Source: Watersipora subatra
Lineage: Eukaryota; Bryozoa; Gymnolaemata; Cheilostomatida; Watersiporidae
DNA length: 64,000 nucleotides
NCBI RefSeq assembly: GCF_963576615.1
Contig: NC_088717.1
Span: 17,594,108-17,658,107, forward strand
Direction of reading: 5' to 3'
Below, in pieces: positions 11,655 to 24,200 of the stretch. Within the stretch, counting starts at the first letter, position 1. Each line of letters starts with the position of its first letter. A program made the position numbers and the translations under genes. The notes under the pieces are model-generated. The model made no database searches and was not told the origin of the DNA. It saw only the letters and a program-made list of their open reading frames with translations.

Positions 11655-13124
11655 ATGGCTTCGGACTGTTATGTCAACATTTCTTGCAGCGGTAAGAAAT
11701 CATTTCATGGAGTCGGTTTATCAAATTCACAGAACATCGGCGACTATATATCGCAAAAACTAAATGTGGACAAAGAAAGTATAAAATCTGTGTTCGCTTT
11801 CACGAAGGAGGGTCGATCCGATACTAGAGCAGTGCTCGACATGCCAGTGGTAACCATAGTCAGAGACTTTGACTGCCACTATATCACTGTTGAGCTTGAA
11901 GACGGATACAGCACAGACGCTATCAAATGTGAACCGGACGTCAGACACCCGTCAGCACTCGATGTGCTCATGGCATGTATGTATATATATATATATATAT
12001 ACATATATATTGTGTCCCTTGCCTAAGCTCTGAGCTGCACTGATGAGGCTTCAATAGCCGAAACAGTACTGTCTGTAGCATGAGTATATATATATATATG
12101 TGTATGTATATATATATATGTATATATATATATCTACAACAAAAATGTTAAAAATTATATATATATATATAATTTTGAACATTTTTGTTGTAGGAAAGTG
12201 GCTACCCAAAAGGTTGTTGTGTTCAACACCTTATTGAATAAGATGAAGAGTATGGGCATCGGCTTCCTTGCAACTCAGGTGGAGGGCATCGGTCGAAATG
12301 TTGTGAGCACACTCACAAGTGTAAGTGTGCTATGGCTCCTAGATACCCATCGCGAAACTATCAAGGAAAGAGCTATTGTTTTACCCTTTGAAGAATTTAC
12401 AGGGTACAACGACTACAAAATGCAAAAAAAAACCTGTGTTGCATGTGGATGAACTGAAGCAGAACATTGATCGTTTGTGTGAACTCTTGAACCATCCATG
12501 GTTTTCAAACAAAAATTTCCAGGATTTCCAAAGTGAAGAGTCCAAGCTTGTTCAAGGAATGAAGTCCTATCACGACTATCTTCTTCGTCAAAGAGAAAGA
12601 ACAGCTTCCAACCACGCATCTCTTGAACCAATCAGAGCCATGAAAGACACCTGGACTCTGCGTCATCTTCCTGCCTCTCTGGGACCAATTCCATGTTGTG
12701 GATGCAGTCCAGAATCTTCATGCATATTGTCCAGTATCACTACTGGACCTGGAACCTGAAGACAGACATGAACGGCGACAGTAGTTAGAAAAGCTATCAC
12801 TTCCCTTTCCAGCCACCTTGTACTCCTACCACCATGGCAATTCTCTGGGAAACAAACTTCCTATGGCAGCGATCTGGAGAGAAAGATGATGAAGATACTA
12901 TCAAAACTGTGACTTCACTAAAAGAAACAATACCAATCTACTCGACACGTACAATGAGGCGAGAGTTCACAAACCGGTACCCCTCTGTTAAACCAGCACT
13001 TCTAAGGTCAATGTACAACTTTTTGAGAGAAGACGCATCAGCCCCAGTAAATGCAGCAACAGCCAGTGTTGATTATCGATTAGAGGAGTGTCTGCTTGCT
13101 GCTGATGATACCGACATACTCTAA
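11655..13124 (+). CDS. Unrecognised gene inside the TIR transposon
   Basis: Start ATG at 11655 lies in a good context (AAAATGG). Exon 1 (11655-11980) encodes about 109 residues beginning MASDCYVNISCSGKKSFHGV. An intron of 213 bp (11981-12193; GTATAT...TTGTAG) joins in phase to KVATQKVVVFNTLLNKMKSM. The frame then changes by one base at a run of nine A near 12420 and continues as KPVLHVDELKQNIDRLCELL. After a further frame change the C-terminal part (to a TAA at 13122-13124) contains REFTNRYPSVKPALLRSMYN followed by FLREDASAPVNAA. The A-run shift could be real decay or a read error. I do not recognise the family, and there is no visible DDE or HUH motif. Whether it is the element's own transposase or an accessory protein is unknown. 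Confidence 0.5.
12034..12079 (+). ncRNA. Hammerhead self-cleaving ribozyme (type I, minimal stem III)
   Basis: All conserved parts are present in order. Stem I is GCTGCA (12034-12039) pairing with TGTAGC (12074-12079), five Watson-Crick pairs and one G-U. The core CTGATGA follows at 12040-12046. Stem II is GGCT/AGCC (12047-12050 with 12056-12059), loop TCAAT. Then GAA (12060-12062), stem III ACAGT/ACTGT (12063-12072) with no loop, and C at 12073 as the predicted cleavage position. A stem III with no real loop is known from retrozyme and Penelope-associated hammerheads in animals, which work best as dimers. Here it is a single copy, flanked by TA microsatellites, in the sense strand of a transposon intron. 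Confidence 0.85.
12134..12193. repeat. 60-bp palindrome abutting a splice acceptor
   Basis: CTACAACAAAAATGTTAAAA on the left is matched by its reverse complement on the right, ending ACATTTTTGTTGTAG, with a TA-rich centre. The only clear mismatch is A versus C in the TTAAAA/TTCAAA part. The last bases TTGTAG serve as the intron acceptor of the transposon gene. Confidence 0.85.
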
Positions 13125-13174
13125 AATGTGTTGAAAAATCTGTGAACCTAAAAATAAAAAATGAGTGGCCCTAG

Positions 13175-13529
13175 TTTTCTATAGACCTCAAAAATGGCGT
13201 CTGTCATCTTCTTTTCAGTCTATTGTAAATAAAAGCTTATGGCGTTGCTCTCCCATAGCTCTTTGTGAGGCCATCACTAATTTATAGTTTGCTCGCTAGA
13301 ATAGTTGGCTAAGTTTTTAATAAGTTTACTATTAGGCTTACATATTTTTATCCGTTTGGTACCTGTTCAATAAAAAAGTGTCAGCTTATAACACCAGTTA
13401 ATCACAGTTATCTCAGACCTCGTGGAGCATAAAACACTATAATAACACTGATAGTGAAAAGGAGAAAGTGCCTTATATGGTGTATGATTAGAGACTGTTG
13501 TAGTGTATCGTGATTACGACCAACCGAAA
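13175..13529. other. No recognisable feature
   Basis: Short AT-rich spacer between the Helitron/transposon nest and the Gypsy fossil. No open frame or repeat identified. Confidence 0.4.
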
Positions 13530-16500
13530 ACGATACCTACGGATGAGGCGAGCCTCACGAGTGATGCGAGAGGCCCGGTTTATACACTGAAACTAGCCAA
13601 GACTACGCGTACTGTCTAGAGAGTTACGTACCTACTATAGGTGTATACTGCATGGTGTCAGAATATACGAACCTTGTGTACTACTATTGTACATTGGGAA
13701 TTCAGCTATACTGATTGCTTGGTAGCTACTAGTGTTATTGGTTAGTTGGAACCTTATGAGAATAAAACACGGACGGTAGTTTATTATTAAGTTGTTGAAT
13801 TTGCAGGAATTCACATATTGTGCTTGTTCATTGTCACTGTACAGTGGTTTGTTGAAACCATTGTGAGTATAGTGTATGCATGTCCCATTGCTATATTTGA
13901 ACTGCTACTGATTCTTGGGTTGCTAGGCCCAATAGCACTAGAGTAATAGAGGTATACTGCACAACGTAAACATGGCAGAACCACAAGACTATAAGTTTAC
14001 ACAACGCCTGAACTTCAAAGACAGTAGTAGCTGGTCTGCGAGTTGGAAAACATTCAAGTCACAGTTTGCTGTTGTTAAAATTGCCAAAAAGTACTCTACT
14101 ATGTCGGAGGAGGAAAGGGTAGCTAATCTGTTACTGTTGATGGGGTTGGACAGCGTAAAAATATACGACTAGTTCACATTTGACGATAGTAAAGATGAGA
14201 AAAACTCTAGACAATGTAATAAAATATTTTGATCCGGTTAAAAATGTAATTTATGAGAGAGACAAGTTCAATGATATGAAACAGGGAAATTCATCCATTC
14301 ACCAGTTTATCACTGATGTCCAAACACAAGCAGGGTATTGTGAGTATGATAATATGAAAGATAAACTCATTCGTGATAGGGTAGTAGGAGTGAACAATAG
14401 AAAAATGAGTAAATATCTCATTCACCTAGACAATTTGACTCTACACAAAGCGATTCAAACGGCCAAACAATATCTTGCTCACCATTCATCCGTATTAAAA
14501 ATGAGCAGTAATGCATCAGCAATTGACAATTTGGATGAAGTCAGAGCTCGACAACCATGAGGGTTCAGTAGGAGTGGAACCAAAACAGCACCAGGGCAAA
14601 AGCAAAAGTGCCCATACTGTAGCAGAAGGCAGGTGCACACGGAGGATAGATGTCCAGCAAGGAACGCTGTATGCTTTGCATGTAAAACTAAGGGGCATTA
14701 TAGCAAAGCTGCAGTCTGCGAAGGAAAACAATCACAAGCTCGTGCAGCAGATTAAGTAGTGGACGAAAAAACCGAGCTGGGTGGCCTATATTTAGGATCG
14801 AAGTCGGAATGACTAGGCCTGGATTGCATAGATACTGTCATCACAGAGACCTCTACTATCTACTCTTTGTTATCGCATGGCTTGTCGATAACAAAGTTAA
14901 TTTAACCTCTGTGACTTATAAACTCAACACCGGCGCTGCGGTTACAGCTATCCCTGAGTCACTGAGACATTGTGTGTCGTTTGTTCAGCCTTCTGATAAA
15001 ATGCTGAAAGGGGTGGGTAATCACAAATTAGAAGTTCTGGGTGTAGCAGAGGCAGCCATAATGGCAGGGTCTAATGTCATAAAAGGATGAGTGTATATAG
15101 TGAAAAATCTTGTGATGCCATTACTGAGTAAGCCAGCTATAACAGGTTTAGGGCTTCTAGGTTCTGTAGACAATGTTCACCCAGACAGATTGGATGTCTG
15201 CGTTTCCTAAACTGTTTAAAAGACTAGGTACAATGGAGACGGAAGCGCAAATTGTTTTGAATGACTCGGCACTGTCTTTTGCGAAGAATGTACATCGGAG
15301 GGAGGCCGTGGCAAGGAAGCAACCCTTGTTCGAGGAACTGCAGAGAATAGAGTCTTTAGGAGTCATCGAAAAGATCGAAGTACCAACAGATTGGTGTGCT
15401 CCGTGAATTGTAGTCCCGAAAAACAGTGGGATGTTACGACCCTGTATAGACTTCACAAGACTAAATAAAGCAGTGAAACGTGAATTTTACCCACTGCCTA
15501 ACACACAGGAAACCCTCAGTGAACTAGGAAACTCTAAGATCTTCAGTAAATTGGATGCAAGTTGCTATTACTGGCAAATGAAGTTGCACTCAGAAGCACA
15601 GAGATTGACCTGTTTCATTACGGCTTTTGGGAGGTATATTTGCAAGAGGCTACCATTCGGGATGAGCTCTGCACCAGAGATATTTAAAAAAAAAGTGCAA
15701 AAGATTTTAAATGGAATCAATGGGATCATCTGCCAGATGGATGACATTCTGGTGCATGGCTCTACTAAGTATCAGCATGAAGGAAGATTAAGAGAAGTAT
15801 TGTTGAGGCTACAAGCTGGAGTTACACTGAATGACTCAAAATGTGAATTAGTATTAGAGTTGTTGGACTCTTTACAGACTTCATCAGGTAGGCTAAACAG
15901 GATAAGAGCAGCAATTTTGGAAGACGATGTCAGGAGGCTGTCGGATAAGTTTACGATAAAGGGTTGGCCATCAGGTAAGGAGGTCCCGGAAATGTTAAAA
16001 CCTTTTTATACTTTCAGAAACTACCTGACATCAATCGATGGAGTACTCTTCTCTCTAAATAGTCTTCATTCCGAATTTATAAAGAGGTAGAGTTCTACAA
16101 GAAATACATACCGGACATCAAGGATAGACCCAGTGCGTACGGAGAGCGGCTGAAGTGGTGTGGTGGCCGGGTATATGCAAAGATATCAGGGAAGTAGTGA
16201 GGGATTGTCCCGCTTTTGAAGAGTTTCAAAGGAAACCGAGGGAGCCACTTATAAGTACACCACTGCCGGAAAAGTCGATGTGGAGGCTTGCCATAGACTT
16301 ATTTAAACATGAGGGAATAGATTACATGTTGGTTGTGAACTAGTATAGTAGATATATCGCGTTACATGGGTTGAAGGAATTAACGAAAGCAGGACCGATA
16401 ATAAGCGAACTGGAAAAACTTTTTGCATGATTGGGGTTCCAAACACGATCATGAGTGATAATGGTCCGCAGTTAGTAGCTCAAAGTTTCAAAAGGTTTGT

Positions 16501-18535
16501 GACAAAATGGGACATTAACCATATCACGAGTGCGCCCAAGTGTGCCCAAAGTAATGGGGAAGCAGAGAGGGCAGTTCAAACGGTTGAGTCATTGTTAAAC
16601 AAGAATGTTAACCTACAAGCAGTGCTCTGCGCATATAGGGACACTCCTCTAGCTAATGGATATTCGCCTGGGCAGTTGTTTAATAGATCTATGAACTTAA
16701 TAGGCATAATGTCGAGTAAGCAAGTTAACATTGGTAGAATAAGGACATTTGAGAGAGACCAAAGAGAGAAACAAGGAACCAACTGTAATCATCGCAGACA
16801 CGCTGCTAGAGATAGAAGTCCGATCGCTATTGTTCAGAAAGTCATAGTGCAGGAGCCAAAAAGGGCACCAGCACCTGCGACAGTGATTGCAGCACAAAGT
16901 CGGGAGATAGTGGTTGTTAACAAACAACAGAGCTTGATTCGAAGGAATACGTCACAAGTAGCCCGTGCTCAGGCACCAGGGATAGTGAAACAGGCTTCGA
17001 AAGGTCAGAGGAAAGATCTAGAAACACTGTACCTGAGGCTACATAGCCGACACGAATTCCAGAAGAAAATCTGGTACAACGTAACAAATCGATGTTGTCT
17101 CCAAATAACTTTGAAAAACAACTAGAAAGGACGTATTTCGAAGTGGTTCAGAGCCCGGTCATCAAAACGACAAATGCAGCACGAACTAGGTTTGCAGAAC
17201 GTCTAAACCTGTGCAGAGAGTAAATTCGTAACACATTATTTAGGTTCTGTTAAATTTATTTAAATATGAATATCTTTGTGTTAGGAAAATCCAAAGCTCG
17301 ATGATTGTCGAATCTTGCATGGGAGTTGATCAGCATACCTGGGGCAGACTGGTATTGATTAATCACAGAATTATGTATTTGAGCATAGTCGGAAATTTGA
17401 AAATTCTATTATGTATAAACATATTGGCCCTATGAGATTTTCAGAACTCATCCACAAGAGAGGTGCTACGGAATGCCATATTCGCAACCATAGAACACTA
17501 TCCAGTGTGTCATCTGTATTTAGGGACTGGTTACGGTTACTCGCACCGTATAGGATTCACCCGGTTATTTGCAACAGTATATCCTATGTGTTTCGCAAGA
17601 TATAACAGGCACAGAGGGGTAACCATCGATGCTCGCCATCGTAACCTACTTCAGTCATTAACCAGCAAAATCAAAAGCATGACTGTCATCGAAAAACAGG
17701 GACATCGTGGATTTTAATGTCAGCAACGACAGTGTAACGCCATACATGCACAGAAAAGTGTATACAAGACAGCGAGAAAGGTATGTCTTTAGAGACGAGT
17801 ACCGCTCAAATGGATTACATTCCGATGCCAGAATGGTTGAAGATTGGCGAAGAGAAATACATCGAGCTAATGATATCAACCAGGAGACATTGGATATTGC
17901 GAGGACACGTCATATGTCCATGTACGTGTGTGTGTAGGCACCGCTTGTCTCGAGTATCTTGGTGTGTAGGCATCAAAATTGTAAATATTGTATATATGCA
18001 TATCTAACATTCAATGTAAATACGATATTGGTGTGCAGGCACCGAACTAAATATCATATATACGTGTAGCTAACACTGACTGTAACTGTTATAATTAAAA
18101 GAGAAAAGAAAAAAATGCAGGGTGAGCGAGATGTTGTGATTAGTTGTGTTTTGTGCCGGTGTGTACGACTCGATAAGTATGATACTGCCGCGGGTTGTTA
18201 TTTTATTTGTTTTAGGTGTGTTGGCACCAGGCGTCTCAATCCAAGAGTGGGGCAATGCTTGAGATTTGGTTTTAGGGCAATTGATGTATCAATGATAGTA
18301 TATATATTATTGTGGAAATTGGGGCAAAAAATCTCACGCATTTTCATTTTTTATTTGGTGTGATTGCGTGAGAGTTGGCAGGCCTGGTTGGCACCTATTG
18401 GCTGAAGAGATATGCCATACATCTTAGAAGGATACCTACAGATGAGGCGAGCCTCACGAGAGATGCGATCTATACACTGAAACAAGCCAAAACTGCACGT
18501 ACTGTCTGGAGAGTTACTTACACACTACAGGTATA
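13530..18535 (+). mobile_element. Gypsy-type LTR retroelement, old broken fossil
   Basis: Parts in order: Gag from about 13972; two zinc knuckles near 14610-14740; a protease remnant near 14920; reverse transcriptase near 15340-15780 (LRPCIDFTRLNKAV, then LPFGMSSAPEIF, then a QMDD core); integrase near 16130-16720 (NTIMSDNGPQLVA). The order RT before integrase makes it Gypsy (Ty3), not Copia. A direct repeat of about 110 bp (GATGAGGCGAGCCTCACGAG) at about 13533-13640 and 18433-18530 is probably what remains of the LTRs; full LTR ends could not be set. It carries many breaks (at least seven) and the flanking repeats have diverged, so it is old. A loosely repeated segment of about 70 bp with GGTGTGTAGGCA lies near 17930-18045. 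Confidence 0.8.
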
Positions 18536-18609
18536 TATTACAACTGTGAGGCAGGAACAAAACATGCTGCTGAGGTTATTCTCGATTGTTTGTTGGCCTC
18601 ATATTTAAA

Positions 18610-21143
18610 TACAATGCAAATTGTCATTACTAATTATTGACTTTGGACGGACAAAGTAAAGTAAAAGAACGTGTTTGTTAGGCTTTGCATTCGAAGGCCT
18701 ACAAAACTCAAACTACACCTACTATCCTCTGACCAATAATACCATTCACCATATAGCCTTACCTATTTTAACCATTTCATATTACACTTTGTTTTCATGA
18801 CTAGAAAACTTGTCATATATTTGTATACTATTTTCACTGAGCTATTATTTGTCCACTTTTTGTTTAAACAATACTCATATCAATCCTCAAGCTTGTGTTC
18901 TACATATTTTATGCATTCAGTTCTAATATTATTATATTAGTTAGACTATTCACTAGTTTTTTAGTTAGACTATAGTTTCTTTGCGGTCCTTTTTATTTTT
19001 TTGTTGTACACCGCTTTTTAGTTAGTTTACTTGCCGTGGTACCTTGTGGAAAACATATTGTAAAATATGACTATTGATTACCACAATAAAGATTGCTCAT
19101 ATATAAGGCCTTGACACGATGTCACTACCGATAACTTATGGGAATAAAGGACAGCAGCAAATTCAAACCGAGATTAAACAGTGAAAAAATTGAATCGCGA
19201 AAACCCATAACAAGAAACCTAGGTTCCTGACTTTGTCTCAGTTGTATTCTTAGGTTCTTCAGTGATTATGTGTAGTTACTTTGATGGTTTAATGATTTTT
19301 AGTGAGCTTGCGCTAAGGGCATGCATCGCAGTTTAATTTTCGCGCACAACTGCAACATTTTGGTATCATAAAAATGTTGTATACTATTATAGCAGTTGCA
19401 AATGTATACTGGCGTATTTAGACTGTTAAGTCAAAGGTTGCTGAAAGTCGAAAATTGGTGCGTATGTGTCAAAATCACAGGCGTCAAGTCGTCACACTTT
19501 GTAGGATTGAATAGGCTGAGGACAATAGTAATGATTATTTCTATATTGAATTGAATAGGAGAAAAGCTTCAATTTGCAGGCGAGATGAAAGAGTGATATT
19601 TGTATCATATATAATGTAATCACAGCAAAACAAATTGATTTTACTGGCGGTTGTAATCATGAACTGAGGACAAACTGGCCGAGGACCTTGGTTAACATAT
19701 AGGTTTCGCAACTACTGTGTTAAATTTTTCACATTACAACTACTGGAAATACAGAATATCTGTTTATAATTTACACTTGATAAGAGCATTCCGTAAGGCA
19801 TTTGCTAAAGAGTTGTGTAGACCTTTAACATTTTCCATGAAATTTAGTCTCTTGAATATTCAAGCAAGTTCTTGCAATAAATATTTGGTTCCTGTTTAAC
19901 TATCTATAGGATTGTGGTCTACTTTTGCTTGAATAGGCAAAAACTAGTTTTGATAGTTCATGATTCCATAGTAGTGCAAGTGCATCCTTAGTACTGGCAT
20001 AATTCTAAATATTGGATAACTTATGTCTGTATGCAATGCAAAGGTTTTATAATTTGTTCTTGGCTGTCTACAGTCTGTTTAATAGTAATTAGTCATAACT
20101 ATTACTTGGCAGTAGTTATTTTTTTCAAACCAACAGTTTTATCTCAATAGTTCCCATATGAATGCATTTACTAAAAAACAGTAAGGAACATTGCAAACTC
20201 TTGATGGCCTATCCTATGAAGGCTCTATATCTAGGTTAACTTGTCAAGCGAAGGAGAGCATTAAATAAAAACCATAAAATTTTTAGATACCGTTTCAATT
20301 TCGGTTGGAGCTGATTACTTGGCATCCTTTGTTATGGATAGCACTGGCCATTATAACTTAGTTTAAATGTCTGTTTATGAATTTCTATTGTCCTAGTTAT
20401 AGGTTTTCATCCTTGCAGCGAGAACTTGAATAATGGCATAGTTCATGCTTATAATTTACCTGACATGAGCCGAAATGGTCTTTATCATTTCATCGGTATT
20501 CTTAGATGGTTGGAGCATCCTCAATTATTGGTAGGCTATAAGTGAACATATGGTTATAGGTGAAGATTTTTTGGCTCACTTTTGTTCTGCCTCATAGTCA
20601 AATTTTGCCTCAGCAAATCGCTGAGTGTTGTCATCTGAAGTGCCTCCATCACTCCGGCCTCAGCGTCTTATGTTTCTACTTTTGCTACTTCTATGATATT
20701 TTTGTATGATAAATAACATAGTTTGTCAAAAAATACAATGCTCGGGTCATTCAATTCAAGTACCGTAAAGGCATCAGAAGCTACAATACACTAATAGTAA
20801 ACTATACAAGGGTAAATATAGTGTATTTCATTGGCTATGTAACTATAATATCGCTAATATTTTAGTGGTTTTTTGCATGGTTACCCCTCCAACCAAAATC
20901 AGATGTGCCTTAGTGTACATCAAAAGTCAAAATGCCAGTGTATTGTTAATAACACCTCAACCCATCAATGAGGTCATGTACAGACTGCTGCCATAGACTA
21001 AAATGGTCACTCTTATTCTGCCAATGATAAAAATGCACACACTCACATTTTAACTGAGATGTCTATATCATGGCACATGGAGTATTCGTGTAGCTTCTAG
21101 TAGGTACTTCGGCATCTTTGGCTAATGCTAATCATTTTTGCAG
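18610..21143. other. Intergenic stretch upstream of the RNF26-like gene
   Basis: 2.5 kb, AT-rich, with no open frame that looks coding. A splice-acceptor-like run (ATCATTTTTGCAG) ends at 21143, 73 bp before the start codon of the next gene. A 5' untranslated exon and the promoter probably lie somewhere in this stretch. Confidence 0.4.
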
Positions 21144-21215
21144 CAGAAGTTTAGCGAAAATGGACAATTCCAGCTTATTGAAGCGTAAAGAGAAACATCA
21201 TGCAAACAGAGAGAA

Positions 21216-24200
21216 ATGAATATCGTGGAACCTGCCATTGAGAGTCTCTCCTACATCCTAGACTTACATTACCAAGTTGTAACATATTGTTTAATCACCA
21301 TTTATGGGGCAGTTGTTACTACAGTCAGCATTTTTCAAACTATTACCTTTGTTATCGGGCATTTCTTTAGTGGAATAGCGACACTGACACTTGATACATT
21401 TTGGGCTATAGTAAACTTTAGCAAGGTTATTGTTTGGATCATAGCATGGTTCGCTATTCTCATTCAACGCACCCTCCTGGCAGTCGAGTCTCTACTCTAT
21501 CATGTACGTATAGATACATTTTAATCTGCTTTATCTGATCCATTGACTATTTTAGCATACTAAAATAATTCATACTAGCATTGCTAGTTAGGAGCACTTC
21601 ACAGAAGTCATTGCGATGACATTAGTTATGTTAATAAAAGCTAAAAGTTTGATGTTTATCACTTATTAAACTGTTTTAACTAAATGTAAAATTACAAGCA
21701 CAATGCCATAAGATCACAGATATTAATTAAATTTGAAGTTTTGTATGTCCACGGAAGTTGGGTCTTGCTAGACTCTCGTACAATGGCAAGCGAAACTTAT
21801 ACGCTTTGCAATCACAGCATTCATAGGAATTTCCAATGGCGCAAACACTGTCAGTAACTTCTACATCTTTTGTGACGTATTATGAACCAGGTTATGAACA
21901 AATTATATTTGAACCAGGTTTAAAGGCCTGGCTACACATGCTGGGGTAATGTGTAGCCAATGTGTACTGCAGATATCTGCAGTAGTTACACACCAATGCT
22001 ACTCTCGAACTCGTAGACATATTTTCAAATAAATTGACCATTGAGAATTGGCCTTACTCATATGAGGATCATGAGATCCTTGATGGAACTTCTATTATTA
22101 TTATCAAAGTATTGTCAGCATATGGGTTTGCAGCTAATCTGACTCATCAGCAGTTTTTGATAACAGTATCGTTTGTGCATTTTTCTCAAGAATTATCATC
22201 TAGAGAGTTTCATGGACAGTTACAATTTACACTCGAGGCCTTTATACTCTACAGGATAAAATTATTCGCAGAGTTAAATTTCGCGAAAATTATCTTTTCA
22301 TGGCATATTCGCAGACTAAATTATTCGCGGATGAACACATTCGCGAATAAAATAATCTGTGAAAGCAGCTAGCAATAGAGTAAAACCTTCACGTGTGTAT
22401 ACCACAGGTTTAGGTTTCTATTTAGCTAGGAAATTTATGTTGATCATGCTGAGCTATAAATTTTTGACTGAATCTAGAGGTTTTTATGAATATTTATCGA
22501 TGTGGAGGCTTTTGGTGAACCAGCTTGTTGTAAGTTGGTTTTTTCAACGTAAAGAACTGCAGGAGAGATTTTTGCGATGATGACGCCGTGCCGAATTCCA
22601 AATAACTTGTGACACCCTTGAATAATTTTGTATAAAGAAGTGTGATGCATTGGCAATGGGCTTAGCTGAAAGCCCCGACGATGTTTTTAAAAGAGTTTAA
22701 AACTCGGCTACGTTTACTAACTCTGCCTAACGGTTAGTTTTTAATTTGAGGTAGTAGTTATTCTCCCTTGTGTTGAAAAGTAAAACAAATTATTCGCACA
22801 TTTTAATAATTCCCCGAATTGCCAGTACGTGAATTATTAAATCCATCGAATAATTTCATCCTGTAGAGTATATATGTTGAAAGTGTGACCTCTGTTGGTT
22901 CACAGATAAATGGTTACTTGTACGAAACTCTGTCGGTGTTCAAAAGCTGATGTTTAATAAAACCAATTAGCGATAATTAATAAAATAGAATTAAATTAAA
23001 ATGATGTTCATTTAAGTCAACGTTTTCAGCCTATCGCCGATGTACCAGTCTTATTTTTATAATGTCGACTGACATGTTTATTTTGATACAAAGCATTAAC
23101 AACGTGTTGGTTATGTAAATGGCCCATTTCTATGACTCGGAGATGTCCATCTATGATTCATAGATGTTCACCTATAATTCATAGAAGTTCACCTATGGTT
23201 CATAGAAGTTCACCTATGGTTCTTAGATGTTGTTCCTTATCTTTATTTTCTGGCGTTTGTTATTATGACGTCTGATACTTTATTTATTATGTTTGTTCCT
23301 TATATTTGTTTTACTGACATCACCTTTCCAACCATCCTCTTCAGTTGCGCTATTTTATTGCTTGGTCAAAAATTGTAGATTTGTTTGGGTGTGATGTCAA
23401 TAGTCTACAGGCTGTGGTCGGTGCTGACTGAGACTTATTTCTTCCTCCGGTGGACAATCTGTTTGCCCTATGTACATCTTATTTCTCTCGACAATCATCT
23501 CCGCTGGTGCTACACAGAAATCACCCGGGTGCTGTCCTACCTCAGTACAACAACCGTGCATGCCTTTATTAGTTGCTTCTACCACATACTCCTCATTCCA
23601 CATCATTTGGCAAGCTTTGGGTGGTGGACATGTTCCGGATTATTCCAGCTTATAAGTCGGTAAATTTTTAAAATAGTCAAACATGCCTAGATTGAGTTTT
23701 AACATCAACTGGAAGTGTTTCCATCATTTCATTCATTATGCTTAGAGATTACCTTGCACCAGATTTTACTAGAAAGTATCGGTATTTTTCCATCATTTGC
23801 GATTGTATTGATGCTTGAAGTGACCTTACCGCCAGGATGTTTCAAGATTAAAATCAACAAACTCGACCGCTGTTGAAACATCCAGTTAAATTAAAAGTGT
23901 GATTATGGCACCTATAGTTACAAAGAGATCGACAGAATAAAGGCAAGTAACGCTGCTTATATAACTTATATAGTTGTAAAGAGGCTGGCAGAATAGAGAC
24001 TCGTAACGCTGCAACTTGAACATAATATCCAATATCCACTATTATAACAAATTATAATCTTGAGACATCCTGGCAGTCAGATCGCCTCGACCATCAAAAA
24101 CAATCTCAACCGATAGAAAATATTAATTCTTTCTGTTAACACCTACTGAATTTTTTTGCAAGTCCATCTTTAACAATTGTTAAACAAATCGTTTTTGTGG

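Larger units (their letters stand above)
11065..13170 (+). mobile_element. 2.1-kb DNA transposon with about 33-bp inverted repeats
   Basis: The left end GGCCACTCATTTTTGATC and the right end, read in reverse, GGCCACTCATTTTTTATT continue into a shared TTAGGTTCACA. This gives inverted repeats of about 33 bp with about five mismatches. The flanks carry a 3-bp duplication CTA (11062-11064 and 13171-13173). It is inserted in the CTAG terminus of a Helitron. Inside is an intron-containing gene on the plus strand (11655-13124) and a hammerhead ribozyme in its first intron. A 3-bp target duplication is compatible with superfamilies such as Harbinger or Academ, but no DDE transposase is recognisable, so I leave the superfamily open. 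Confidence 0.8.

Noticed and set aside
23853-24040. Small frames in intron 2 of the RNF26-like gene
   Set aside because: No domain, no splice support, no conservation clue.
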